A DNA stretch of 64,000 nt from Chitinophaga ginsengisegetis (GTDB lineage: Bacteria; Bacteroidota; Bacteroidia; Chitinophagales; Chitinophagaceae): assembly GCF_900168065.1 (NCBI RefSeq), contig NZ_FUZZ01000001.1:2166623-2230622 (forward strand), read 5' to 3'. Positions 27,665-35,594 of the stretch are shown here, one piece after another. The notes beneath the pieces were generated by a model. It had not been told where the DNA came from. It searched no databases and worked only from the letters and a program-made list of their open reading frames with translations. The position numbers and the translations under genes are program-made. Numbering within the stretch: position 1 is the first letter of the stretch; each line of letters opens with the position of its first letter.

Positions 27665-28429
27665 CTATTTATTATGGAACTGGTAAATGGCGTCAGACAT
27701 CACCTGGTAAACCAGTTGCAGATAGGGATCACCGGCCAGCAATTCGCGGTGGAGGCTCATGGTGGTTTCATCCTGGCGCAGCGCCGGACCGGTTTGTACC
27801 GACTCCGGTGCAAATTTTTCCAGCCGGTCGAAAGTTTCCTTTATAATAGGTTGCAGCAAATTAAAGTCAAGCTGCTCTTTTTCACAATACGCCTTTGCCT
27901 GCGCAATCAGGTGATTGGTAAAATTATTACACAATACAGCCGTGAGGTGATATTTCAGCCGCTGTTCCGAAGTAGTAATGGTAACGCTGCCGGAAATGCT
28001 CTGGGCCAGCGATTGCAGCCGCCGCAGCACTTCGTCGTTGCTGGCTTCCAGCATCACCGGGATAGGCGGATAGCTCTTCACCTCCTTGCGGATCGATTGT
28101 AAGGGGTATACCACGCCGGTATTAGACGATATCCGGGAGATAGCTGCCAGGGGTACAGCCCCTGCTGTATGCGCCACCATACGCTTTCCTAAGCGCAGCT
28201 GGTCGTTCAGTTCCGGGATGGCAGCATCACTTACCGCGAGCAGGTACACATCTGCGTCCATATTTATATCCTGCAGATCATCTGTATAACCTGCGTGGAG
28301 CATTTCTCCCAGTTCCCTGGCGTGTTCCTTGTTCCGGCTCAGCACCTGTTTTACCTGGTGACCATGAATTTTTAAGAGGTGTCCGAAACAATGCGCAACA
28401 TTGCCAGTGCCAACGATAACTACATCCAT
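27665..28429 (-). CDS. Rossmann-like / DUF2520 domain protein
   Basis: A 254-residue protein with an N-terminal NAD(P)-binding fold (VIVGTGNVAHCFGHLL) and a C-terminal DUF2520 helical domain (about 125-250), similar in layout to pyrroline-5-carboxylate reductase and 6-phosphogluconate dehydrogenase-like proteins. Segments AHTAGAVPLAAI and GVVYPLQSIRKEV are typical of the family. The substrate is unknown. It is the first gene of the operon DUF2520, KdsC-like, UbiA, Maf. Confidence 0.9.
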   Translation of the reverse strand: MDVVIVGTGNVAHCFGHLLKIHGHQVKQVLSRNKEHARELGEMLHAGYTDDLQDINMDADVYLLAVSDAAIPELNDQLRLGKRMVAHTAGAVPLAAISRISSNTGVVYPLQSIRKEVKSYPPIPVMLEASNDEVLRRLQSLAQSISGSVTITTSEQRLKYHLTAVLCNNFTNHLIAQAKAYCEKEQLDFNLLQPIIKETFDRLEKFAPESVQTGPALRQDETTMSLHRELLAGDPYLQLVYQVMSDAIYQFHNK

Positions 28430-28655
28430 TATAATTAATTTTAAAATAACAAACCGCCGGTATCCATCTGATTCGTGGTTTCTAATATACGTGTTTTAGC
28501 GGGTCCCCGTTTTTTTCATTACATTACAACGTATTTTAACGTTTAAAAGTGGCCTTATTTTTTAATTTGAAGGTACTTTTATATTATTGCGGAATTCATT
28601 GAAGTAATTATTTTACAGAATTTTGCGTATTTAGCAGCACAATAAAGAAGCATAC

Positions 28656-31007
28656 ATGGCAAAAAATTTAGTTATAGTTGAGTCCCCGGCGAAAGCCAAG
28701 ACCATAGAAAAAATATTGGGCAAAGACTTCGAAGTCAGGTCCTGCTTCGGTCACATACGTGACCTGGAGAAGGATGACATGGGGATAGACATTGAAAATA
28801 ACTTCAAGCCTAAGTATGTGATCCCGGAAGATAAGGAAAAGGTGGTGAAAGAGCTGAAGAAGCTGGCGAAGGATACCGATGAGGTATGGCTGGCAACGGA
28901 TGAGGACCGTGAAGGGGAGGCCATTTCCTGGCATCTGTGTGAGGTGTTGAACCTGGACCCTAAAACGACCAAACGTATTGTTTTCCATGAAATCACCAAG
29001 CCGGCTATAGAAAACGCAGTACAGCATCCACGCAAACTGGATATGGACCGTGTAAACGCACAGCAGGCCCGCCGTATCCTGGATCGCATCGTAGGTTTTG
29101 AAATCTCCCCGGTACTGTGGCGCAAAATGAGTATGCGCAACTCCCTGTCCGCCGGCCGCGTACAATCCGTGGCAGTACGACTGATCGTAGAAAGGGAAAG
29201 AGAGATCAATACCTTTACTTCAGTGAGCACCTTTAAAGTGGAAGCCTATTTCACCGGTAAGGATATAAATGGTAAAAGCATTTCTTTCAAGGCAGATGGC
29301 CCCGGCAAATTCAAAACCGCGGAAGATGCGGAGAAATTCCTGGAACAATGCGTTGGAGCTGCCTATACGGTAAAAGACATACAGGTTAAACCAGGTAAAA
29401 AATCGCCCGCAGCGCCTTTTACCACTTCCACCCTGCAACAGGAAGCCAGCCGCAAATTAGGCTACAGCGTTTCCAAAACCATGTTGCTGGCCCAGAAGCT
29501 GTATGAAAGCGGTAATATCACCTACATGCGTACTGACTCCGTAAACCTGTCGGATACCGCCATCAGTGAAATTGAAAAAGCAATTAAAACCAGTTTCGGT
29601 GACAAATACCATCAACACCGGAAATTCAAAAATAAAAATGAGTCCGCACAGGAAGCGCATGAGGCCATCCGTCCTACCTACATGGAAAACACCACGGTAG
29701 ATGACAGCGATACCCGCAAACTGTACGAACTGATCTGGAAACGTACCATCGCCAGCCAGATGGCGGATGCGGAACTGGAAAAAACCACCGCAAAAATCGA
29801 TATCTCTACCAACCACGAAGAGCTGAGCGCCAGCGGGGAAGTACTGAAATTCGACGGCTTCCTGAAAGTATATATGGAGAGCCACGACGATGAGGATGAA
29901 ACAGAAGAAGAACAGGAAGGCTCCTTACCGCCACTGGCAGTAAAACAGTCGCTGGACCTGAAAGAAATGAAAGCCACCGAAAGGTTCTCCCGCCCGGCTC
30001 CGCGTTACACGGAAGCCAGCCTGGTAAAGAAACTGGAAGAACTGGGCATTGGCCGTCCATCTACCTACGCACCTACTATTACCACTATCCAGAAGCGTAA
30101 TTATGTAGAAAAAAGAGATAAGGAAGGAATAAAAAGAGATTTCCGTATCCTGACCCTCAAGGCAGATAAGATCACTAAACAAACCGATGCAGAAAATACC
30201 GGCGCGGAAAAATCAAAATTATTCCCCACCGATCTGGGAATGATTGTAACCGACTTCCTGAACCAGTATTTTAATAATGTAATGGACTACGGCTTTACCG
30301 CCAAAATTGAAGGGGAATTTGATGAAATTGCCAGCGGTAAGAAGGTGTGGAACACGATGATCAGCGAATTTTATTCTCCTTTCCACAAAGATGTGGAAAA
30401 CACCCTGGAAAATGCAGAACGTGTAAAAGGAGAACGCCCGCTGGGTACCGATGCCGCCAGCGGTAAGCCAATTGTAGCCCGTATGGGCCGCTATGGCCCG
30501 ATGATCCAGATAGGCAGTGTGGAAGATGAGGAAAAGCCACGCTTTGCCAAATTAAAGTCCACACAAAGTATCGAAACCATCACGATGGATGAAGCGATGG
30601 AATTGTTTAAATTGCCTCGTAATCTGGGGCAGTTTGAGGACTCTGACGTAATTGTAAACATTGGCCGTTTTGGTCCTTATGCACAGCACGATAAGAAGTT
30701 CTATTCCCTGAAAAAGGAAATGGACCCTTACACCGTGGAACTGGATGAAGTAGCGCCGCTGATTGCGGAGAAACGCACTGCCAAAGACGAACGGACCATT
30801 AAGATATTTGAAAAAGAGAAAATTCAGATCCTGAAGGGCCCATATGGTCCTTATATTAAGCAAGGCCTGAAGAACTATAAGATACCAAAGGAGAAAATAG
30901 ATAACGCAGCTGATTTAACAGTGGAAGATGCCAAAGCGATCATTGAAGACGTTAAAGCCAATCCACCGAAGAAAAAGGCGCCTCCCAGAAAGAAGAAAGC
31001 TGAATAA
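28656..31007 (+). CDS. topA: DNA topoisomerase I
   Basis: A 783-residue type IA topoisomerase that relaxes negatively supercoiled DNA. The Toprim domain (residues 1-120) has VESPAKAKTIEKILG and the Mg-binding WLATDEDREGEAISWHL. The catalytic tyrosine is Tyr290 in YMRTDS. The C-terminal part lacks the Cys4 zinc fingers of the E. coli enzyme. Instead it has Toprim C-terminal repeats with GRYGPMIQIG, GRFGPYAQH and GPYGPYIKQG, then a Lys-rich tail. The gene stands alone, with a 226-bp upstream region holding its promoter. Confidence 0.97.
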   Translation: MAKNLVIVESPAKAKTIEKILGKDFEVRSCFGHIRDLEKDDMGIDIENNFKPKYVIPEDKEKVVKELKKLAKDTDEVWLATDEDREGEAISWHLCEVLNLDPKTTKRIVFHEITKPAIENAVQHPRKLDMDRVNAQQARRILDRIVGFEISPVLWRKMSMRNSLSAGRVQSVAVRLIVEREREINTFTSVSTFKVEAYFTGKDINGKSISFKADGPGKFKTAEDAEKFLEQCVGAAYTVKDIQVKPGKKSPAAPFTTSTLQQEASRKLGYSVSKTMLLAQKLYESGNITYMRTDSVNLSDTAISEIEKAIKTSFGDKYHQHRKFKNKNESAQEAHEAIRPTYMENTTVDDSDTRKLYELIWKRTIASQMADAELEKTTAKIDISTNHEELSASGEVLKFDGFLKVYMESHDDEDETEEEQEGSLPPLAVKQSLDLKEMKATERFSRPAPRYTEASLVKKLEELGIGRPSTYAPTITTIQKRNYVEKRDKEGIKRDFRILTLKADKITKQTDAENTGAEKSKLFPTDLGMIVTDFLNQYFNNVMDYGFTAKIEGEFDEIASGKKVWNTMISEFYSPFHKDVENTLENAERVKGERPLGTDAASGKPIVARMGRYGPMIQIGSVEDEEKPRFAKLKSTQSIETITMDEAMELFKLPRNLGQFEDSDVIVNIGRFGPYAQHDKKFYSLKKEMDPYTVELDEVAPLIAEKRTAKDERTIKIFEKEKIQILKGPYGPYIKQGLKNYKIPKEKIDNAADLTVEDAKAIIEDVKANPPKKKAPPRKKKAE

Positions 31008-31134
31008 CACTGTGGTAAGAATATGCTGAAAAATGGGGCAATGATAATAACTGCAGTGTGAAGGGTATGCTTATTATTTAATTTGCCGACAGGATCACAT
31101 TATTTAATGATTACCACATGATCATAATAATGGT

Positions 31135-32007
31135 ATGAACGAAAACAGAGAAATAAACGCTTTGTTCCACCTGTTGGATGATCCGGATCTGGAGGTATTT
31201 GATACGGTTGCCAGTAAAATATTACTGTACGGTAAAGATATCATTCCGAACCTGGAGAATTTGTGGGAGAATACAATTGACGAGGCTATTCAGGAAAGGA
31301 TAGAACTGCTCATTCACCGGGTACATTACCAGGATTTGCAGGCGGCGTTACGTGTATGGGGACTTTCAGAAACACAGGACCTGATGCAGGGCGCCATACT
31401 GGCCGCCCGGTACCAGTTTCCCGATCTCATGGATGCACAGATCATCGCGGAAATAGACCGGATCAAACGTAATATCTGGCTGGAACTCAATAATTATCTT
31501 ACACCACTGGAACAGATCAATGTGCTCAACAGCATGATCTATAACTACTTTGGCCTCAAAGGAGAAGAAGTTTCCTACCAGCGTAAAAATCAATTTTTTA
31601 TTAACCAGGTGATAGAATCCAAAAAAGGTAACCCTGTTACCAATGGGATCATCTATCAGAGCCTGTGCGCCATGCTGGATTTACCAGTGTATGCGGTGAA
31701 TATCCCCCGGCAGTTTATCCTGGCGTATTTCGACAGCTACATTGATTTTTCCACCCCGGTAGAACCTGACGACCACCGGATCCTCTTCTTTATAGATCCC
31801 ATACAGGGCCAGATCTACACCCAGCAGGATGTGGATACCTATCTGAAAAGAGTATCCGTACCACCGGTGCCTTCTTACTTCAAACCACAATCCAACAAAC
31901 GCATTGTGCAGTTCTTACTGGAAGAATTATCCAAATGCTTCCGGGACGACAAAGACGCTTACAAACAGGATGAGCTGATCAACCTGGCAAGCATACTCGA
32001 AGATTAA
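31135..32007 (+). CDS. SirB1-type transglutaminase-like family protein
   Basis: A 290-residue cytoplasmic protein. The middle region (about residues 100-215) matches the transglutaminase-like/SirB1 N-terminal family: LTPLEQINVLNSMIYNYFGL, then RKNQFFINQVIESKKGNP and CAMLDLPVYAVNIPRQFIL. The N-terminal 95 residues are helical and resemble HEAT-like repeats. Enzymatic activity is doubtful for this branch. The gene ends at a clear terminator and has no obvious partner. Confidence 0.85.
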   Translation: MNENREINALFHLLDDPDLEVFDTVASKILLYGKDIIPNLENLWENTIDEAIQERIELLIHRVHYQDLQAALRVWGLSETQDLMQGAILAARYQFPDLMDAQIIAEIDRIKRNIWLELNNYLTPLEQINVLNSMIYNYFGLKGEEVSYQRKNQFFINQVIESKKGNPVTNGIIYQSLCAMLDLPVYAVNIPRQFILAYFDSYIDFSTPVEPDDHRILFFIDPIQGQIYTQQDVDTYLKRVSVPPVPSYFKPQSNKRIVQFLLEELSKCFRDDKDAYKQDELINLASILED

Positions 32008-32030
32008 TCCTGTTACCGGTATACATCACT

Positions 32031-32065
32031 AAAAAGCCCACCGCATAAGCGATGGGCTTTTTAAT
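32031..32065 (+). terminator. Terminator after the SirB1-type gene
   Basis: A stem of AAAAAGCCCA with TGGGCTTTTT plus an inner CGC/GCG, with loop ATAA and a T-run after 32057. It may also serve the convergent lipoprotein gene. Confidence 0.8.
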
Positions 32066-32102
32066 TTCTTGCAAGAAAAGATATTATTGTTATAATAATC
32101 TC

Positions 32103-32321
32103 TTACTTAGCTGGAGTTGCAGCAGCAGCAGAATCAACTGGAGCAGTTACAGCAGCAGAATCAACGTGAGCAGCAGAATCAACTGGAGCAGTTGCTACTG
32201 GAGCAGCGTTCATAGTGTCTACTGGTGCAGTTGCAACAGAATCAGTAGCAGGAGTGCTACCACCGTTACAAGCAACGAAGAACATGCCAGCGGCAACAGC
32301 GAATACGAATAATTTTTTCAT
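32103..32321 (-). CDS. Small Ala/Pro/Val/Asp-rich repetitive lipoprotein
   Basis: A 72-residue predicted lipoprotein. The signal peptide MKKLFVFAVAAGMFFVAC ends in a lipobox Cys18. The mature part is low complexity, built of repeats such as APVDSAA, APVDTMNAAPVATAPVDSAA and HVDSAAVTAPVDSAA. This disordered acidic tail could be a linker or surface/periplasmic spacer. I recognise no family. A well-formed promoter lies 32 bp upstream (32353-32381), which supports expression despite the small size. Confidence 0.8.
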   Translation of the reverse strand: MKKLFVFAVAAGMFFVACNGGSTPATDSVATAPVDTMNAAPVATAPVDSAAHVDSAAVTAPVDSAAAATPAK

Positions 32322-32352
32322 TTTTTAGGTTGTTTTATTTTTAAAACCGCCG

Positions 32353-32381
32353 CAAAGGTATGCAAAAATTATAAAATACAA
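32353..32381 (-). promoter_or_regulatory. Promoter of the small lipoprotein gene
   Basis: On the minus strand, TTG (32379-32381), an 18-bp spacer and TAccTTTG (32353-32360). Full Bacteroidota consensus with a short leader before the start at 32321. Confidence 0.72.
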
Positions 32382-32410
32382 AATCTGCACTCCTTTTTTC
32401 CGGTAAGTAT

Positions 32411-33724
32411 TTATTTTTTTCTGAAGAAGATTTTCAAAGGCACACCCGTGAAATTAAATTTCGTACGGATCTGGTTCTCCAGGTAGTTACGGTATGGTGT
32501 TTTCACATCATCCGGGAGGTTACAGAAAAAGGCAAATGCCGGTGTATGCGTAGGAATCTGCGTTACGTACTTGATACGGATAGGAATACCCCTTACCACC
32601 GGTGGATGATATGCTTCAATCGCTTTCAGCAACACATCATTCAGTACGGAAGTCTGGATCCGGCGTTTACGGTTTTCGTATACGTCGAGCGCTGTTTCAA
32701 TAGCCTTGAAAATACGCTGCTTTTCAGTTACGGAAGTGAAGATGATGGGCACATCAGAGAATGGCGCCAGTCGCTCTTTCAGCGTTTTTTCATAATCCCT
32801 CGCGGTGTTGGTACCTTTTTCCACAAGGTCCCATTTGTTCACCAATACCACTACGCCTTTACCTTTACGGGCAGCGAGACTGAAAATGCTGAGATCCTGT
32901 GCAGTGATACCTTTTTCAGCATCCAGCAACAGCATTACCACATCAGATTCATCTACCGCCTTGATGGCGCGGATCACGGAATAAAATTCCAGGTCTTCAT
33001 GCACCTTTGTTTTACGACGGATACCTGCGGTATCAATCAGCATGAAATCTTTCTGGAACATATTATAGCGGGTGTGAATGGTATCGCGGGTAGTACCTGC
33101 AATATCGGAAACGATATTACGCTCTACGCCTACCAATGCATTCAGCAGGGATGATTTCCCTACGTTAGGCTGACCAATGATCGCTATTTTAGGAATATCT
33201 GTATCCAGTCTTGCGTCTTCCATCTCCGGGGTAATAAAGCTTACCACGTCGTCGAGCAATTCGCCGGTACCGCTACCGGTCATGGAAGAAAGGAAGTGGA
33301 TATGATCGAAGCCCATACTGTAAAATTCTGTGGCTTCCAGCTGACGCTGACTGTTATCTACTTTATTTACTACCAGGAAAACCGGTTTGGAAGTACGACG
33401 CAGGATATTTGCCACGTCTGCATCCAGGTCGGTAATACCGGTGGTTACATCACACATGAAGATGATTACATTGGCCTCTTCCATTGCCACTTTTGCCTGC
33501 TTGCGAATCTCCCGCTCAAATACATCATCACTGTTGGTTACAAATCCGCCAGTATCGATTACGTTGAAGGTTTTGCCGTTCCAGTCGGCAATACCGTATT
33601 GACGATCGCGGGTTACACCGCTCTGGTCATCCACGATGGCCTTCCGTTGTTCCAGTAAACGATTGAACAACGTTGACTTGCCTACGTTGGGGCGACCCAC
33701 TATAGCTACTGTAAATCCTGCCAT
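32411..33724 (-). CDS. der: Ribosome biogenesis GTPase Der (EngA)
   Basis: A 437-residue protein with two tandem G domains and a C-terminal KH-like domain, needed for 50S subunit assembly. G domain 1 has GRPNVGKSTLFNRLL, DTGGF and NKVD. G domain 2 has GQPNVGKSSLLNALVG, DTAGI and NKWD. The C-terminus ends GVPLKIFFRKK, as usual for Der. It lies 57 bp downstream of era on the same strand, so two ribosome-assembly GTPases are in one unit. Confidence 0.97.
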   Translation of the reverse strand: MAGFTVAIVGRPNVGKSTLFNRLLEQRKAIVDDQSGVTRDRQYGIADWNGKTFNVIDTGGFVTNSDDVFEREIRKQAKVAMEEANVIIFMCDVTTGITDLDADVANILRRTSKPVFLVVNKVDNSQRQLEATEFYSMGFDHIHFLSSMTGSGTGELLDDVVSFITPEMEDARLDTDIPKIAIIGQPNVGKSSLLNALVGVERNIVSDIAGTTRDTIHTRYNMFQKDFMLIDTAGIRRKTKVHEDLEFYSVIRAIKAVDESDVVMLLLDAEKGITAQDLSIFSLAARKGKGVVVLVNKWDLVEKGTNTARDYEKTLKERLAPFSDVPIIFTSVTEKQRIFKAIETALDVYENRKRRIQTSVLNDVLLKAIEAYHPPVVRGIPIRIKYVTQIPTHTPAFAFFCNLPDDVKTPYRNYLENQIRTKFNFTGVPLKIFFRKK

Positions 33725-33781
33725 TTTTTATTATATTTTGTCGTACTAACCTGGATAATACATCCAGGAATTTTTCAATGA

Positions 33782-34651
33782 TTAATATCCGTATTCCTTC
33801 AGGAAAGTGTCGTTGTCGCGCCATTTGCCGCGTACCTTCACAAACAGTTCCAGGAATACTTTCCGCTCAATAAATTTCTCTATCTCCTGCCGGGCTAATG
33901 TTCCCAGCTCGCGGATGGATTTGCCCTTTTCACCGAGGATAATTCCTTTCTGGGTGTCGCGGGTTACGATGATTTCAGCAGTGATCTTCGTCAGTGTTTC
34001 CTTCTCCTGGAATTGTGTAACAATTACCGTGGTGTGATAAGGAATCTCTTCTTCAAACAGCTGGAATACTTTTTCACGGATCATTTCTGCCACTAAAAAG
34101 CGTGTAGACTTATCCGTTAGTGTATCATCCGGGTAGAACGGGTTGCCATCAGGCAGCAGCTTTATTATTTCAGCCAGCAGCTCCTTAATACCTTTCTTCT
34201 GCATGGCAGACACGGGTACTACCGCTGCTGCTTTGCCCCAGGCTTTGGCGCGTTCTACTAAAACTTCCATATCCTCCTTGAGGATATTATCCATTTTATT
34301 AAGGATGAGAACAATCGGTACTTTCAGTTTCAGTGAATCAAACAATTCCAGGTTTTCTTCCATAGAATCTTTCGAATCCATGATCAGCAAAGCCACATCT
34401 GCATCTTCGAGGGCCGATTTAACCGCACCCATCATTTTCTCGTGCAGCTTGTATTTGGGATCAATGATACCCGGCGTGTCAGAAAAAACGATCTGATACG
34501 CAGGATCCGTTAATACGCCTGTAATACGGTGCCGCGTGGTTTGCACTTTGGGGGAAATAATAGCCAGCTTCTCGCCGATAATGGCGTTCAGCAACGTGCT
34601 TTTTCCCGCATTGGGCTTACCAAAAATATTTACAAAACCTGCCTTATGCAT
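33782..34651 (-). CDS. era: GTPase Era
   Basis: A 289-residue Era GTPase acting in 16S rRNA maturation and 30S assembly. G1 is GKPNAGKSTLLNAI, G2/G3 region SDTPGI, G4 NKMD. The C-terminal KH domain contains IILGEKGKSIRELGTLARQE. The frame ends KVRGKWRDNDTFLKEYGY, typical of Era. It is transcribed toward der. A -7-like element (34690-34697) lies just downstream of the tRNA terminator. Confidence 0.97.
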   Translation of the reverse strand: MHKAGFVNIFGKPNAGKSTLLNAIIGEKLAIISPKVQTTRHRITGVLTDPAYQIVFSDTPGIIDPKYKLHEKMMGAVKSALEDADVALLIMDSKDSMEENLELFDSLKLKVPIVLILNKMDNILKEDMEVLVERAKAWGKAAAVVPVSAMQKKGIKELLAEIIKLLPDGNPFYPDDTLTDKSTRFLVAEMIREKVFQLFEEEIPYHTTVIVTQFQEKETLTKITAEIIVTRDTQKGIILGEKGKSIRELGTLARQEIEKFIERKVFLELFVKVRGKWRDNDTFLKEYGY

Positions 34652-34689
34652 GATGACATTTAAAACCTGGTGATGTTGCTTTCACAACT

Positions 34690-34697
34690 CAAACTTA
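34690..34697 (-). promoter_or_regulatory. Candidate -7 element for era-der
   Basis: The minus strand reads TAAGTTTG, matching TAnnTTTG, about 40 nt before the era start. No TTG at the expected distance upstream; the region also carries the tRNA terminator. Confidence 0.4.
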
Positions 34698-34701
34698 CCG
34701 A

Positions 34702-34730
34702 AATAAAAAAAGCCGAATTTCTTCGGCTCT
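34702..34730 (-). terminator. Terminator downstream of the initiator tRNA
   Basis: A 7-bp stem (34711-34717 with 34722-34728), a 4-nt loop and a T-run on the minus strand (A-run at 34704-34710), 34 nt after the tRNA 3' end. Confidence 0.75.
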
Positions 34731-34764
34731 TAATCTTTTTTATGGACTCCTCAGTCCTATTTTG

Positions 34765-34836
<72 letters not shown>

Positions 34837-34845
34837 ATGAGGGTG

Positions 34846-34876
34846 CAAAGATACAAATATTTCAATCCACTCCAAA
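34846..34876 (-). promoter_or_regulatory. Promoter of the initiator tRNA
   Basis: On the minus strand, TTTG (34873-34876), a 19-bp spacer and TAtcTTTG (34846-34853). The predicted start is only a few nt before the mature tRNA 5' end. Confidence 0.8.
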
Positions 34877-34895
34877 TCTTTTTTAAAAGAAACAC

Positions 34896-34923
34896 AAAAA
34901 GCCAACCGTAACTGGTTGGCTTT
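34896..34923 (-). terminator. Terminator after ssb
   Basis: A 10-bp perfect stem (34898-34907 with 34914-34923) and a 6-nt loop. A T-rich run follows on the minus strand, 25 bases after the ssb stop. Confidence 0.78.
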
Positions 34924-34947
34924 CATATTGGAATGCTTCATACATTG

Positions 34948-35355
34948 TTAGAATGGAAGATCGTCAGCGGGCTGCTCCTGAACGGGCTCTGCCTCGGGTA
35001 CGGTCATTTCAGCAACCGGTGTCTTCCGCTTTTCCTCATCCTTACGGCTGAGTAACTGCAGCGAAAACACCCGGAGCCTGATGGCCCCGCATAACGCACC
35101 GGTAGCAGTACTCACATAAGCCTCCAGTTTTGGAGCGCCTTCTACGTACACCATTACACCCTGCGTTAAATAAGGAGCTACATTGGCCTTGTCCCAGAGC
35201 GAGCAATCCACCCAGGTGGTTCTTTCTTCCAGTATGCCCTGCGCGTTTTTAAAACGCTCATTTACCGCTACCGGAAAATTGAAAACAGTGGCGCCGTTGA
35301 CTTCTTTTTTCACTACATCGCGGCCAAGATGCCCGATAAACTGAAGTTTCATCAT
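34948..35355 (-). CDS. ssb: Single-stranded DNA-binding protein
   Basis: A 135-residue SSB with an N-terminal OB-fold (residues 1-105; LQFIGHLGRDVVKKE, TTWVDCSLWDK, YVEGAPKLEAY). A short acidic linker ends in DDLPF, the conserved tip that recruits replication and repair proteins. It is short compared with E. coli SSB and may be a secondary paralogue rather than the main replicative SSB. It lies upstream of the tRNA on the same strand but is separated by its own terminator. Confidence 0.93.
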   Translation of the reverse strand: MMKLQFIGHLGRDVVKKEVNGATVFNFPVAVNERFKNAQGILEERTTWVDCSLWDKANVAPYLTQGVMVYVEGAPKLEAYVSTATGALCGAIRLRVFSLQLLSRKDEEKRKTPVAEMTVPEAEPVQEQPADDLPF

Positions 35356-35475
35356 CAGAAATAAAGATTTAAATGATTAAAAATTTATAAAAGATGACTG
35401 AGAGAAGTATCTCTGAAAATTACGCCTTTTTCCTTCTCCCAAAAAATAATTTCTGATTTATTATAGATACAAGTA

Positions 35476-35483
35476 TACCTTTG
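35476..35483 (+). promoter_or_regulatory. -7 element before the TPP riboswitch
   Basis: TACCTTTG matches TAnnTTTG exactly and lies 10 bp before the riboswitch. No clear TTG was found at the -33 distance. Confidence 0.5.
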
Positions 35484-35493
35484 CATTAACACA

Positions 35494-35566
35494 ACACATG
35501 GGGTGCCTTACTTTCAGGCTGAGATCACACCCAATGAACCTGGACCAGGTAATGCTGGTTAGGAAT
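35494..35566 (+). ncRNA. TPP (THI-box) riboswitch
   Basis: The conserved THI-box core is readable: GGGGTGCC, then GGCTGAGATCACACCC, GAACCTGGACCAGGTAATGC and GGTTAGGAATG. It precedes a TonB-dependent receptor gene by 28 nt with no terminator hairpin between them, so control is probably at translation initiation. It indicates that the receptor takes up thiamine or a precursor. Confidence 0.94.
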
Positions 35567-35594
35567 GAACTAACAGAAAACAGACATACTTAAA

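Noticed and set aside
32052..32312. Ser-rich plus-strand ORF
   Set aside because: It is the antisense shadow of the repetitive lipoprotein gene; Ser/Trp runs arise from its repeats.
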